From the NCBI GenBank assembly GCA_939800445.1, contig CALNGU010000006.1:1-48545 (forward strand): a stretch of 48,545 nucleotides of DNA. Direction: 5' to 3'. Within the stretch, counting starts at the first letter, position 1. Every line of letters starts with the position of its first letter. Below, in pieces: positions 35,701 through 43,800 of the stretch. A model generated the notes under the pieces. It was not told where the DNA came from and searched no databases. It saw only the letters and a list, made by a program, of their open reading frames with translations. This stretch comes from an uncultured Bacteroidaceae bacterium (lineage in GTDB: Bacteria > Bacteroidota > Bacteroidia > Bacteroidales > Bacteroidaceae). The translations under genes and the position numbers were made by a program.

Positions 35701-35864
35701 AGCGAAACAACGACTTCACCACCGTCAGTGCTGTTGAAATCTACCGTCCCGTCAAACACGAGCGTCAGACTGTCTGGGTTGACACGTTGGTAGTCGGCGT
35801 AATCAGTCTTGTCCGTTTCGCCCATCCAGACCTTTATCGCTTCACCGGCATGGGATGCAGTCAT
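32772..35864 (-). CDS. Type IX secretion cargo protein, C-terminal part of a frameshifted gene
   Basis: A 1,030-residue frame lacking its own signal peptide. It continues, in a shifted frame, the reading frame that stops at 35879. From N to C it shows the second half of a jelly-roll-like domain (AIKVWMGETDKTDY), two carboxypeptidase-regulatory-like domains (about 130-290), fibronectin-III-like strands with choice-of-anchor sequence, another regulatory-like domain, a choice-of-anchor J domain (FFDDMEGHEDF onward, ~690-870), and a type A Por sorting tail ending VAIYDLDGRLIVTG...YIARINRTDG. The tail marks a type IX-secreted, cell-surface or released adhesin-like or peptidase-associated protein. 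No catalytic domain is seen. The ATG at 35864 is only the first ATG after the break. Confidence 0.85.
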   Translation of the reverse strand: MTASHAGEAIKVWMGETDKTDYADYQRVNPDSLTLVFDGTVDFNSTDGGEVVVSLDTPFEYGGRTLVIYTYRPRSAAYSSEDLFYGTETTGYRTFSTGYLFTQVDPMDPYVAMTPYYHVPDVTLLTDLTATGSLVCTVTDGSSSVADADVRLLGGNLTTKTDDEGRFEFPHLTSGVHQIEISKFGHLTTTIEANITAGQTTRLNATLPLVVGYPVTGRITGSDTDGNGIPGAIVALRGYENYSAVADSNGDFTFPDVYEGDYQILVSAGGYETYAGEVAVSDAVVKDIALVATPFPVREVRTEVTDGEMSVSWDAPEAVTQFRYDSGTPDSQTGFGGGTSYGVFGSAHHVGATLTGVSWYLSDWGGLQEAVNLFVFALDADGRPTTEMLFEATGVATGVNCWNSYEFPAPVEAPTGFYVALGRESGFLSLGVSEPTGDYPFVAGTQFYSGDYRTGTFIATEETATDGTQGQMVNYMIRAEGISHGEIIAPDQPASMTQPRVPSPASYTVHRLVDGTDESQWVEVASGLTQCQVSDDWHSLEDGETYRYAVTATYPAGNTSAVTFSEALPKGMEVAFTVNLSTDTGESPQGAVVTMESADGAGRAYTATADGASLTFPAVWRGTYSITVEKEHFDKVSLSDVAIDDEGLSIDVVLSESIIAPYGLDVEVAGSSATLTWNNAPTTFFDDMEGHEDFAISDIGGYTLRDGDGQPTYFFNDIHYDNMGYVGSFIVMNPSMTTPEANAGPFQPYSGDRYLACFCTRTATANDGWLILPLLRMTQNSQLSFYAQNFTVGYDIARFKVGVSVSGTEPEDFTIISDGAYELAPYGEQGLRASWEKLTYDLGDFAGQEVYIAIACVSDDMTSALMIDDIAVTDGGEAPGSLAPRMPQQETGRVGYNIFLDGTQQAAGITEQAYEFTGLTSGVHTAGVQAVYASGASDVVSIEFTVTDGSGIDEAGTTEADAWFDDRADALHVGTPAAGAVVAIYDLDGRLIVTGRADGGMVDCSALAPGCYIARINRTDGLAIVKFAKD

Positions 35865-35878
35865 CCTCGTCTTGTAGA

Positions 35879-37711
35879 CTAATCCAGTGATAGTCCCCCG
35901 TCTGTACCTATTTCATTGGGCAGATACAATGTCTGGGCCAGGCTTTCCGCCTGACTGAAGTTGACCGGAGCGTCGATGAGTGCCGCCCCGTCGCCGATTG
36001 CTACGGGGGTTATCCACTCGGGTTGCACTGTCAGTTGCAGGTGGTTGCTCTCGTTGTTGGCGGGACGTTTGTCGCCAGTTGCATCAATACGGAAGTAAAG
36101 CTCGGCTGCACCAGTACTTCCTGGTGTGTAGTCGAATGCAATTTCCTGCGTCTCACCTGGCGCAATGTCTTTGCCTTGCTTGGTGGCTACTTGTATCCCT
36201 GTCCCGTCCAGCAAAGCAACGCTATATTCTTGTACCGTCTTCAAACCTGCGTTCCTCACGCGTGCGGTGTATGCCGATGTGACACCCACTGTCGGGATAG
36301 CATTCCCAGCCAGTGAGACGGCTGCAAGGTCAATGTCAGGAGGAGTGCCCACCGACACATTGTCAATGTCAACGTAGAAATCCGCTCCCGTCGCCGCTTG
36401 CTGGAACTCGATTTCCACCATGCAAATCCCGTCAGCATAGTCATCAAGCGGAATTTCGACCGATGCGAAGTCCGCCGACGGGGTGTGTTGCCCCGCAGGC
36501 ATGGCGTGCACCTCGTCCCATGTCGCGCCGCCGTCACAGGAAATGTTGACACTCATCGACACTTTGTCCGCCGATGTCGGCGTGCCAGTCCCAGAGAAGG
36601 TCCAGTCAGTCAGTTTGTAACTGAAAGCCAGTCTCGGTGCCGCGCCCATGTCAACGTAAGCTGTCTTGACCGAGGCCGTTTGCGACGCGTTGTACACTTC
36701 GACTGTCAGGCAATTACTCCCTGAGATTCCGCGCCCTGATTTGACCGCGAATGCGTATGCGCCAGATGCCGGATTCACTGTCCAGCTGTCCGGCAGTTGC
36801 ATGGATGCGTCGAAACTCTCGTCCACATAGTCAGAAATTACGGCTTCATGCACCTCTGCCGTCATGTTGATGGTAACTTGCGGCCTGTCGGGGTCGTTGG
36901 TCGCGAGGGTGAAGTCGCCCGCATACGCCCCGGTGGGGAGTGATGTCGCGTCCAGCGTCACATCGAGCGTGTCGGTGCTTCCTGGGGCGATGCTCAGGGG
37001 CAGGTTGCTTATCGAGAGTCCATCGGTAGCCGACGACACTGAGGTGATTTGCAGCGCGGAGCCACCCCTGTTGGCGACGGCATAGCCTTTGACGGTCAGG
37101 AATGGGAGATTGTTGTAAACCGCGCCGATGTCCAATGTCTCGTCGCCACGGAACACTGGATTGTCCGTCACCTCGGCGAGCTCGACCTCATCCACCGCCC
37201 ATGCGTAGAATCCTGCCGCCGTGCAACTCGTCACAAATGCTACGTAAACGCTCCCGCCGCTGCACTCATCTGGCAGGATGACAGATATTTCCTTCCACTC
37301 GCTGCCACTGATTTCATCGTCACCCTGCAACGATTTGAGCACAGTGAACGCACCTGCGTCGTCGGATGTCGTGTTGGAAATCCACACTTCATACTTAGCC
37401 GTCAGGTCGGGGTACATGAATTTGGTCTGGAACGTCAGTCTTGCCTGCACGCCCGATGGAATGTCAACCGCAGGGGATACGAGTGCGGTGGTGCTGGCTT
37501 GGCTTATCATGGCGTATGCCGACCCGCTCCCGTGCATCATCACGGGGTTTGTCCCCTTGGTCCAACTCTGCTCGCCGGCAAATTGTTGCTGCGTCCAGCC
37601 CGCAGGCGGGAAAGCCTCGCCGTCGAAGTCCTCCACCAATGGCAGTCCCTGTGCCTTGGTCAAGAGCGAAAGGCAGGACATGAGGACGAGTAATGTCAGT
37701 GATTTCTTCAT
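35879..37711 (-). CDS. Type IX secretion cargo protein, N-terminal part of a frameshifted gene
   Basis: A 610-residue frame starting with the signal peptide MKKSLTLLVLMSCLSLLTKA. It contains a choice-of-anchor J/MAM-like domain (LVEDFDGEAFPPAGW, ~25-190), an anchor-D/BACON-like beta domain (~205-290), a second anchor J domain (ESFDASMQLPDSW, ~300-460) and a CARDB-like domain (~470-560). It ends abruptly inside a domain at NEIGTDGGLSLD. One extra G in the five-G tract (35895-35899, minus strand) would give GTDGGTITGLVYKTRM and join directly to the following 1,030-residue frame, for about 1,646 residues in total. As sequenced, the product lacks the sorting tail and would be trapped or degraded. 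Confidence 0.85.
   Translation of the reverse strand: MKKSLTLLVLMSCLSLLTKAQGLPLVEDFDGEAFPPAGWTQQQFAGEQSWTKGTNPVMMHGSGSAYAMISQASTTALVSPAVDIPSGVQARLTFQTKFMYPDLTAKYEVWISNTTSDDAGAFTVLKSLQGDDEISGSEWKEISVILPDECSGGSVYVAFVTSCTAAGFYAWAVDEVELAEVTDNPVFRGDETLDIGAVYNNLPFLTVKGYAVANRGGSALQITSVSSATDGLSISNLPLSIAPGSTDTLDVTLDATSLPTGAYAGDFTLATNDPDRPQVTINMTAEVHEAVISDYVDESFDASMQLPDSWTVNPASGAYAFAVKSGRGISGSNCLTVEVYNASQTASVKTAYVDMGAAPRLAFSYKLTDWTFSGTGTPTSADKVSMSVNISCDGGATWDEVHAMPAGQHTPSADFASVEIPLDDYADGICMVEIEFQQAATGADFYVDIDNVSVGTPPDIDLAAVSLAGNAIPTVGVTSAYTARVRNAGLKTVQEYSVALLDGTGIQVATKQGKDIAPGETQEIAFDYTPGSTGAAELYFRIDATGDKRPANNESNHLQLTVQPEWITPVAIGDGAALIDAPVNFSQAESLAQTLYLPNEIGTDGGLSLD
35895..35899 (-). other. Five-G tract at the frameshift in the type IX cargo gene
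   Basis: On the minus strand the codons read gac ggg gga cta. With six Gs the frame becomes gac ggg ggg act atc act gga tta, which runs open into the downstream frame. The tract is the only homopolymer at the junction and is the likely site of the base loss. Confidence 0.75.
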
Positions 37712-37755
37712 CTCAGGTCAAGTTTGATTGGTTTAACATCTCGATGCAATGCTAA

Positions 37756-37790
37756 TGAAAAAACCGCCAAGGTGCCATTGCACCGCCCCT
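37756..37790 (-). terminator. Possible terminator of the TPR/AraC regulator gene
   Basis: On the minus strand GGTGC and GCACC flank an AATG loop (37771-37784), a bulged outer pairing follows, and then comes a run of six Ts. The short stem makes this only a moderate call. Confidence 0.45.
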
Positions 37791-37843
37791 TGCCGTGTCC
37801 TGTTTTGTATAATTTGGACAAGAAAACCTGTGCCGTGCGCGTC

Positions 37844-39445
37844 CTACACCGTGTTTTTGTGCTTTTCGCGCAATGATTTCATGTAAAAGCCGGGGGTTAC
37901 GCCCGTCATCTCTTGGAATGCGTTGTAGAAAGTAGTGCGGGATTTGAACCCCACTCTCAATGCCACCGACTCGAGCGTATAGCGTTCCGCGTCGGGACTT
38001 GCGAAGATCTGCATTGCTTCGTTCACCCTGTACCCGTTCAGGTACTGGCGGAAGTTCTTGCCGGTCGCCTTGGTGATGGCCTGGGACACGTAGGTGTGGT
38101 TGGAATGCACCGCCGCCGCCAGCTTGTTGATGCTGCATTCCGGGTCGCACACCAGACCCGGGTCGTGCATGGCCGCCTCGATGCGGTCAAAAAGCCCGTC
38201 CCCCGCGTTGGCGGCATAGTCCTTGCGCGGGGCTTTGTCGTCGTGTTTGCCGGCTGGCACGCCGCCTTTGAGGGTTGAGATCTCGACGTTCTTCTCGACC
38301 AGTACGGTGTAGGCCCTGTTGAGGTTGCGCTTTTGCCGCCAGATGTACCACAGCCCCGCCGACAGTACCGCAAGCGCGGCGAGCGAAGCATAGATGATGC
38401 GCTCGCGTGTCCGTTGCTTTGTCACCAGTTCCGCTATCTGTTTGTCCGTCTTCGCTATTTCATATATCCTCTGTGAACGGGTGATGTCGCTGAAGACCCC
38501 TGCGTTGAGTATCGAGTCGTTCAACGCAGCCTGACGCTTGTAACAGTCCAGCGCGTAGGCATAATCGCCCTCCGCCTCGGCAAGGTTGGCCCTCGTCAGC
38601 CAATTGGCCGCCACAATCTTGAGTGCCCCGTAGTGCCGTGCGAGCGAGTCGGCGCGGTGCAGATAGTTGAGTGCCGAGTCGCGCCGTCCCTCAACGGTGA
38701 AGAGTGCGCTTAGGTCCGACAAGTTTTGTATCTCATACTTCGTTTGCCTCAGCCTCCTCGCTTCCCGCAGCGACAAGGACAGGTAGTAGTGGGCCGAGTC
38801 ATGCCGCCCCGCCCTCAAGTGCAGCGACGCAAGCGAGTTGTAGATGGCAGCCGAGCGGTCGCTCCCCTGACCCAGGCAGATGTCAAGTGCCTTGCGGAAG
38901 CACGCGGATGCACTGTCCAGCTTGCCGAGTTCTGACATTGCCAGCCCGAGGTTGTTGTAGTAGCCGTCCGCCATCCCCGGGTCGCGGCAAAGGGACAGGG
39001 CGCGGGCATAGTAGTCCCTGGCCATCTCGTACTCGTGGAAGTAATAATATATGTTCCCGATATTGTTGTAAAGCTTGGGAGTCACGACCGTGTCGCCGCA
39101 TTCCTCCGCCATCCTGAGCCCGTCAAGCAGGCTGTTGTAGGCATTCTTGTAATCCCCCGCGTTCATGTACAGGATGCCCATGCTGTTGTACGCCGAGATG
39201 ACGCGCCTGCGCTGTTCCTCATCCTCCCCTGCCGGGCGTGTGACGAGCAGGCCATAGCACGCCAGTGCCGTGTCGATCCGGTTGTCGGCAAAACACCTGT
39301 CGCCCATCGCCGCCAATTGATCGGATGTCATCTCCCTCAGTTCTGACAGCCCTTGTGCTTGCACGGTGTGCCAGAGCAAGGATGCCAGGACAATGAGCAG
39401 CGGCATAGGGTGGCGTGTCATGTCGTGTGCCTGGATTCTCGTCAT
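37844..39445 (-). CDS. TPR-repeat sensor/regulator with C-terminal AraC-type DNA-binding domain
   Basis: A 533-residue one-polypeptide sensor. A signal peptide-like N-terminus (PLLIVLASLLWHTVQAQG) is followed by about six TPR repeats in the periplasm (for example YNSMGILYMNAGDYKNAYNSLLDG and YNNLGLAMSELGKLDSA). Then come one transmembrane helix (IIYASLAALAVLSAGLWYIW), a short coiled segment, and a cytoplasmic AraC domain with two helix-turn-helix motifs (INKLAAAVHSNHTYVSQAI; SVALRVGFKSRTTFYNAF). This is the Bacteroidota membrane-spanning AraC-type layout, able to pass a periplasmic signal straight to DNA. The start is taken at 39445; 39421 is an alternative. The type IX cargo gene lies next downstream and is a plausible target. 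Confidence 0.88.
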   Translation of the reverse strand: MTRIQAHDMTRHPMPLLIVLASLLWHTVQAQGLSELREMTSDQLAAMGDRCFADNRIDTALACYGLLVTRPAGEDEEQRRRVISAYNSMGILYMNAGDYKNAYNSLLDGLRMAEECGDTVVTPKLYNNIGNIYYYFHEYEMARDYYARALSLCRDPGMADGYYNNLGLAMSELGKLDSASACFRKALDICLGQGSDRSAAIYNSLASLHLRAGRHDSAHYYLSLSLREARRLRQTKYEIQNLSDLSALFTVEGRRDSALNYLHRADSLARHYGALKIVAANWLTRANLAEAEGDYAYALDCYKRQAALNDSILNAGVFSDITRSQRIYEIAKTDKQIAELVTKQRTRERIIYASLAALAVLSAGLWYIWRQKRNLNRAYTVLVEKNVEISTLKGGVPAGKHDDKAPRKDYAANAGDGLFDRIEAAMHDPGLVCDPECSINKLAAAVHSNHTYVSQAITKATGKNFRQYLNGYRVNEAMQIFASPDAERYTLESVALRVGFKSRTTFYNAFQEMTGVTPGFYMKSLREKHKNTV

Positions 39446-39603
39446 GCTTCCTGTCTTTTTGCGGCCTGCGGCCGGGGATTGCCTTGCTAAGGTAGGCAAA
39501 AAGTCGGCACGGTGTTCACCTTTCCGTTTCCCCGCCTCGCGTGTCATAGCCCTTGCCACGGGCAGATGGCACTGTGGCAAGGCGCGGAAACCTCCATTTG
39601 GCA

Positions 39604-39709
39604 GCAGGAAAAGTCTGTTTTTAGCTTAAAACTATATATTTTTAGCTTAAGTCTATATGTTTTCAACTTAAAACTACATAGATTTAAGCTAAAAACAGAC
39701 TTTTCCTGC
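39604..39709. repeat. 21-bp phased array R8 bounded by 27-bp perfect inverted repeats
   Basis: Left arm 39604-39630 and right arm 39683-39709 are exact reverse complements over 27 bases, with a 52-base spacer. Inside are four units of about 21 bases with cores TTTTTAGCTTAA, TTTTTAGCTTAA, TTTTCAACTTAA and GATTTAAGCTAA. The palindrome continues imperfectly through the spacer. It lies in the 340-base gap upstream of the TPR/AraC gene and downstream of the AraC gene; no other structure is evident there. Confidence 0.88.
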
Positions 39710-39785
39710 GCGGCTGGCAGGTTTTGCGGCTTTGCCGGCAGACAGTCACCTGTCGCAATGGCCGGGTTGGCAGTGCCGCGCCGGC

Positions 39786-40643
39786 TCAGTCGCGCATCTT
39801 CTCGCGGTAGGCGGCGGGCGAGATGCCGCAAATGGATTTGAAGTAGCGGCCGAATGTCGATTGGTCCGGGAATCCGAGTGCGTCGGCAATCTCCTTGGCA
39901 CTCATCCTCGTGGCGGTGAGGTAGTGCTTGGCCATCGTCGATGTCACGAGTTTTATCCAGTACATCGCTGGTTGCCCCGACGCTGATTTGATGGTGGCCG
40001 AGAAATGGTTGGGGCTGAGGCTTGCCTGCGCTGCATAGTAGGCGACGGTTCTCTCCGTCTTGCAGTGCTTGACAAGCGACATCATGAACTCGTTGAACAG
40101 TGTCGTGTCCGCGCTCCTCTCATCTGTCTTGCCTTGTCGTGCCTCGTCGATGATGGCAGACACCGCCTCGGCCGCGTAGGCAAACGTCATCGCTGAGAGT
40201 GCCGCCGTGTCGAATTCGCTGCGTGGTGCGGCACTGCCCGTCGTGATGTGCCGCTGTTTGTCTTCCAACACCTTGCTCATCAGGTCGAGTGTCTTGAGGT
40301 CGTCTGGGGCGAGAGTGAATGCCATGTGTTTGCGGATGGCAAGCCGGTCGCGCACGTCCACACCTCCCACGATGGAGGGCAGGTAGTCGGTGGGAATCTC
40401 GACGAACAATCCCTCGAAATCCTCGGTGCATTGCACGAATTTGACAATGGTGTAGGGGAACGACAGGATGAATGTGCCTCTCGTCATGTGGCACGTGCGC
40501 CCCATCAGCTCGGCTTGTGCCTCGCCGCTGCGGCAGAAGAAGGTGAATAGACGTTGCATCGACACCAGCCCGTGCAAAGCTTCTGCGCGGCCGATGCTTG
40601 CGATGTGGATTGACTGGGTCTCGGATGTCTTTTCGCTGTTCAT
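39786..40643 (-). CDS. AraC family transcriptional regulator
   Basis: A 285-residue soluble regulator. The N-terminal ~170 residues form a cupin-like sensing domain (ELMGRTCHMTRGTFILSFPYT) and the C-terminal ~100 residues the AraC/XylS double helix-turn-helix, with YYAAQASLSPNHFSATIKSASG and SAKEIADALGFPDQSTFGRYFK. The length is standard. It diverges from the activase gene at 40816, with a palindromic candidate operator between them. The effector is unknown. Confidence 0.9.
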   Translation of the reverse strand: MNSEKTSETQSIHIASIGRAEALHGLVSMQRLFTFFCRSGEAQAELMGRTCHMTRGTFILSFPYTIVKFVQCTEDFEGLFVEIPTDYLPSIVGGVDVRDRLAIRKHMAFTLAPDDLKTLDLMSKVLEDKQRHITTGSAAPRSEFDTAALSAMTFAYAAEAVSAIIDEARQGKTDERSADTTLFNEFMMSLVKHCKTERTVAYYAAQASLSPNHFSATIKSASGQPAMYWIKLVTSTMAKHYLTATRMSAKEIADALGFPDQSTFGRYFKSICGISPAAYREKMRD

Positions 40644-40711
40644 GCGGTGAAATTAACGAATGTTTTGATGTTTTCAAACTAAATAAGGCGTGTGGGGGGC
40701 TGTTGCCGTTG

Positions 40712-40725
40712 ATATTGCACAATAT
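40712..40725. promoter_or_regulatory. Palindromic candidate operator between AraC gene and activase gene
   Basis: ATATTGCACAATAT is a perfect palindrome (ATATTG, CA, CAATAT). A third half-site GATATTG follows at 40731-40737, just upstream of the activase -33 box. This position suits a regulator controlling the divergent promoters, perhaps the neighbouring AraC protein. Confidence 0.5.
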
Positions 40726-40741
40726 ACCGCAGATATTGAAC

Positions 40742-40772
40742 TTTGCGGCAATGTAACACTGTTGTAATTTTG
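40742..40772 (+). promoter_or_regulatory. Promoter of the acyl-CoA dehydratase activase gene
   Basis: TTTG (40742-40745), 19 bases, TAATTTTG (40765-40772), then C. The leader to the ATG at 40816 is about 37 bases. Confidence 0.75.
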
Positions 40773-40815
40773 CACGTGGAAACATACGCCGATCAGGCGA
40801 CAAAAAGATACATTG

Positions 40816-43800
40816 ATGGGAAACAGCTATAGATTGGGTCTTGACATAGGCTCGACTACAATCAAGGCCGTCGTGCTGGATGGCGGCGGGAATGTCGTTT
40901 TCACTTCATACGAGCGTCACAATGCCCGTGTCCGCGAGGCTTTGTCATCGCTCCTCGGACGTGTCGCCAAGGTGGCCGGCGAGGCGGTAGTCCACTTGAC
41001 AGGCTCGGTGGCCATGGGTGTCGCCGAGCGTTGCGGGCTGCCTTTCGTGCAGGAGGTGGTGGCTGCCACCAATTATGTCCGCGCCAACCATGCGGAAGTC
41101 TCGACGATGATAGACATTGGCGGCGAAGACGCCAAGGTGGTGTTCATTGACAAAGGCGAAGTGTCAGACCTCCGCATGAACGGCAATTGTGCCGGCGGGA
41201 CGGGGGCTTTCATCGACCAGATGGCCATACTGCTTGGCGTGACCACGGCCGAGCTTGACACGCTGGCGGCAAAGGCCGCAAGGACGTGGCCGGTGGCATC
41301 GCGTTGCGGGGTGTTTGGCAAGACGGACATACAAAACCTCATCTCCAAGAATGTGCCAAAGGAAGAGATTGCCGCGTCAATCTTTCACGCCGTCGCGGTG
41401 CAGGTTGTCGTGACGCTGGCGCACGGTTGCGAAATCAAAGCCCCGGTGATGCTTTGCGGTGGCCCGCTGTCTTTCCTGTCAGGTCTGCGCAAGGCATTCG
41501 CTGACTATCTGAAGATCCCTGCCGATGGGATGTTTGCCCCGGCCGACAGCCACCTTGTCCCTGCTTGGGGGGCGGCGTTGGCCGACGACGGGGCTGCGTC
41601 GGTGCAGATAATCGCATTGCAGGCCAGGGTCGATGCGTCGCTTGACGGGGTGCAAATCGCCAAGGGCTGCCTTGACCCCATCTTTGCCGGCGAGGCGGAC
41701 TATGCGGAGTGGCGGTCGAGGATTGCCGCCCACAGGCTCAAGACCAAGCCCCTTGCCAAGGGGAAAGAGCGTGTGACGATAGGCATAGACTCTGGCTCTA
41801 CGACCACCAAGGTGGTGGTGTTGAACGACAATGACGAGATGCTGTTCTCCTACTACCGCCCCAACGAGGGCAGTCCGGTCAGTGCCGTCGAGGAGGGCTT
41901 GCGTCTCTTCCAACGGCAATGTGAGGAGGTCGGGACCGAGGTGACAGTCACAGGCAGCTGTTCCACGGGGTATGGCGAGGATCTGATCCGTGCCGCGTTC
42001 CGTCTGGATGAGGGGATAGTGGAGACGATGGCGCACTACACCGCCGCGAGGCACTTGGCCGACGACGTGTCATTCATCCTCGACATCGGGGGGCAGGACA
42101 TGAAAGCCATGTTCGTCGAGGGCGGCGTGGTCAACCGCATAGAGATAAACGAGGCTTGTTCCTCCGGTTGCGGCTCGTTCATCGAGACATTCGCCAAGTC
42201 GCTCGGTGTGACGGTGCATGATTTCGCCTCGATGGCTTGCCGTGCGGCGCACCCTTGCGACCTCGGCACGCGCTGCACGGTGTTCATGAATTCGAAGGTC
42301 AAGCAGGCATTGAGGGAAGGCGCGACGATGGGCGACATTGCCGCCGGTCTTTCCTATTCGGTTGTCAAGAACTGCCTTTACAAGGTGCTGAAGTTGAAAA
42401 GCACCTCGGAGCTCGGCAAGAGCATAGTCGTGCAAGGCGGCACGATGAGGAACGACTCGGTCGTCCGTGCTTTTGAGAAGATTGTCGGCGTGCAGGTGGC
42501 ACGCACAGACCATCCCGAGCTGATGGGAGCGGTGGGCTGCGCCATCCATGCACGGAGTTTCGCGTCGTCTGACAGTGTGTCCGACCTGCTCGGCCGCTCG
42601 TCATGCACGGTGGCCCAACGCCAGTGCCATGGCTGCGAGAATTGCTGTGCAATCTCCGTCTACCGTTTCACGGGGGGAGGTACTTACTACTCCGGCAATA
42701 GATGCGAGAGGGTGTTCAACAACAAGGGGAAGAACTATGTGAAGGGCACTAACGTCTATGCCGACAAGCTCGCCCTTTTGTTTGACCGCAAGGGTTGCGA
42801 CACGCCTGCCAAAGGGAGGATAGGCATCCCCCGCTGCTTGAATGTCTATGAGGAGTACCCCTTCTGGCACGCCCCGTTCACCCATTGCGGCATCGAGGTT
42901 GTGCTGTCCGCGCCATCGGGCTTCGCGGCCTACGAGGCTAAGGCGAACCTTGTGATGTCTGACAACATCTGCTTCCCCGCCAAGCTCGTGCACAGTCATG
43001 TCAATGATTTGGAGAAGCGGGGCGTTGACCGCATCTTCATGCCTTTTGTGGTGTTTGAGAGGCTCGAAGGGGGGCAGAACTCCTATAATTGCCCGATAGT
43101 GACGGGCTACTCGCAAGTGGTGAAGAATGTGCAGGCGACCGCCGTCCCTGTCGATTCGCCGGCAATCAACTTCAAGGACAAGCGGCTGTTGCGCCGTCAG
43201 TGCCGCGACTATCTGGCAGGGTGGGGCGTTGACGAAAAGATGGCGGACGCAGCTTTTGACGCGGCATCTGATGCCATGGCCGACTTCGAGGCACGGATTG
43301 CGGCGCGTGACAGGGAAGTGCTGGCACAAAGCCGCGCCGCAGGGCGCATGACGGTGCTGCTGGCCGGCCGCCCCTACCACTCTGACGAGCTGATACAACA
43401 CAGGCTGTCTGACATGGTCGCCGCCATGGGCGTGGATGTAATCACCGATGACATTGTGAGGGGTGAGAGCATAGACCTCGATGACACACACTTTGTGCCG
43501 CAATGGGCTTATGCCAACCGCATCCTCAAGGCGGCCAAATGGGCTGCGGTGCAGGGGGCGGATGTGCAATTCATGGAGATGACATCATTTGGGTGCGGTC
43601 CTGACGCTTTCCTGACAGACGAAGTGCGCTCGTTGCTTGCACGTCATGGCAAGGCACTCACGTTGCTCAAGATAGATGATGTGAGCAATGTCGGCTCTCT
43701 CAAGCTGCGTGTCCGCTCGGCAATCGAGAGCCTGCGGCTGTCTGCATCGGGCGCGGCGCACGTCGATTTGCCGTTTGTGACGACGCCGCCTTTCATGAAA

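Noticed and set aside
35879-35910. Programmed -1 ribosomal frameshift in the type IX cargo gene
   Set aside because: The junction lacks a standard X XXY YYZ slippery heptamer (the base before the G run is C) and no clear downstream stimulator was seen; base loss in the G tract is simpler.
39604-39709. Inverted repeats considered as an insertion sequence
   Set aside because: The interval is 106 bases and encodes no transposase; no target duplication is evident on inspection.
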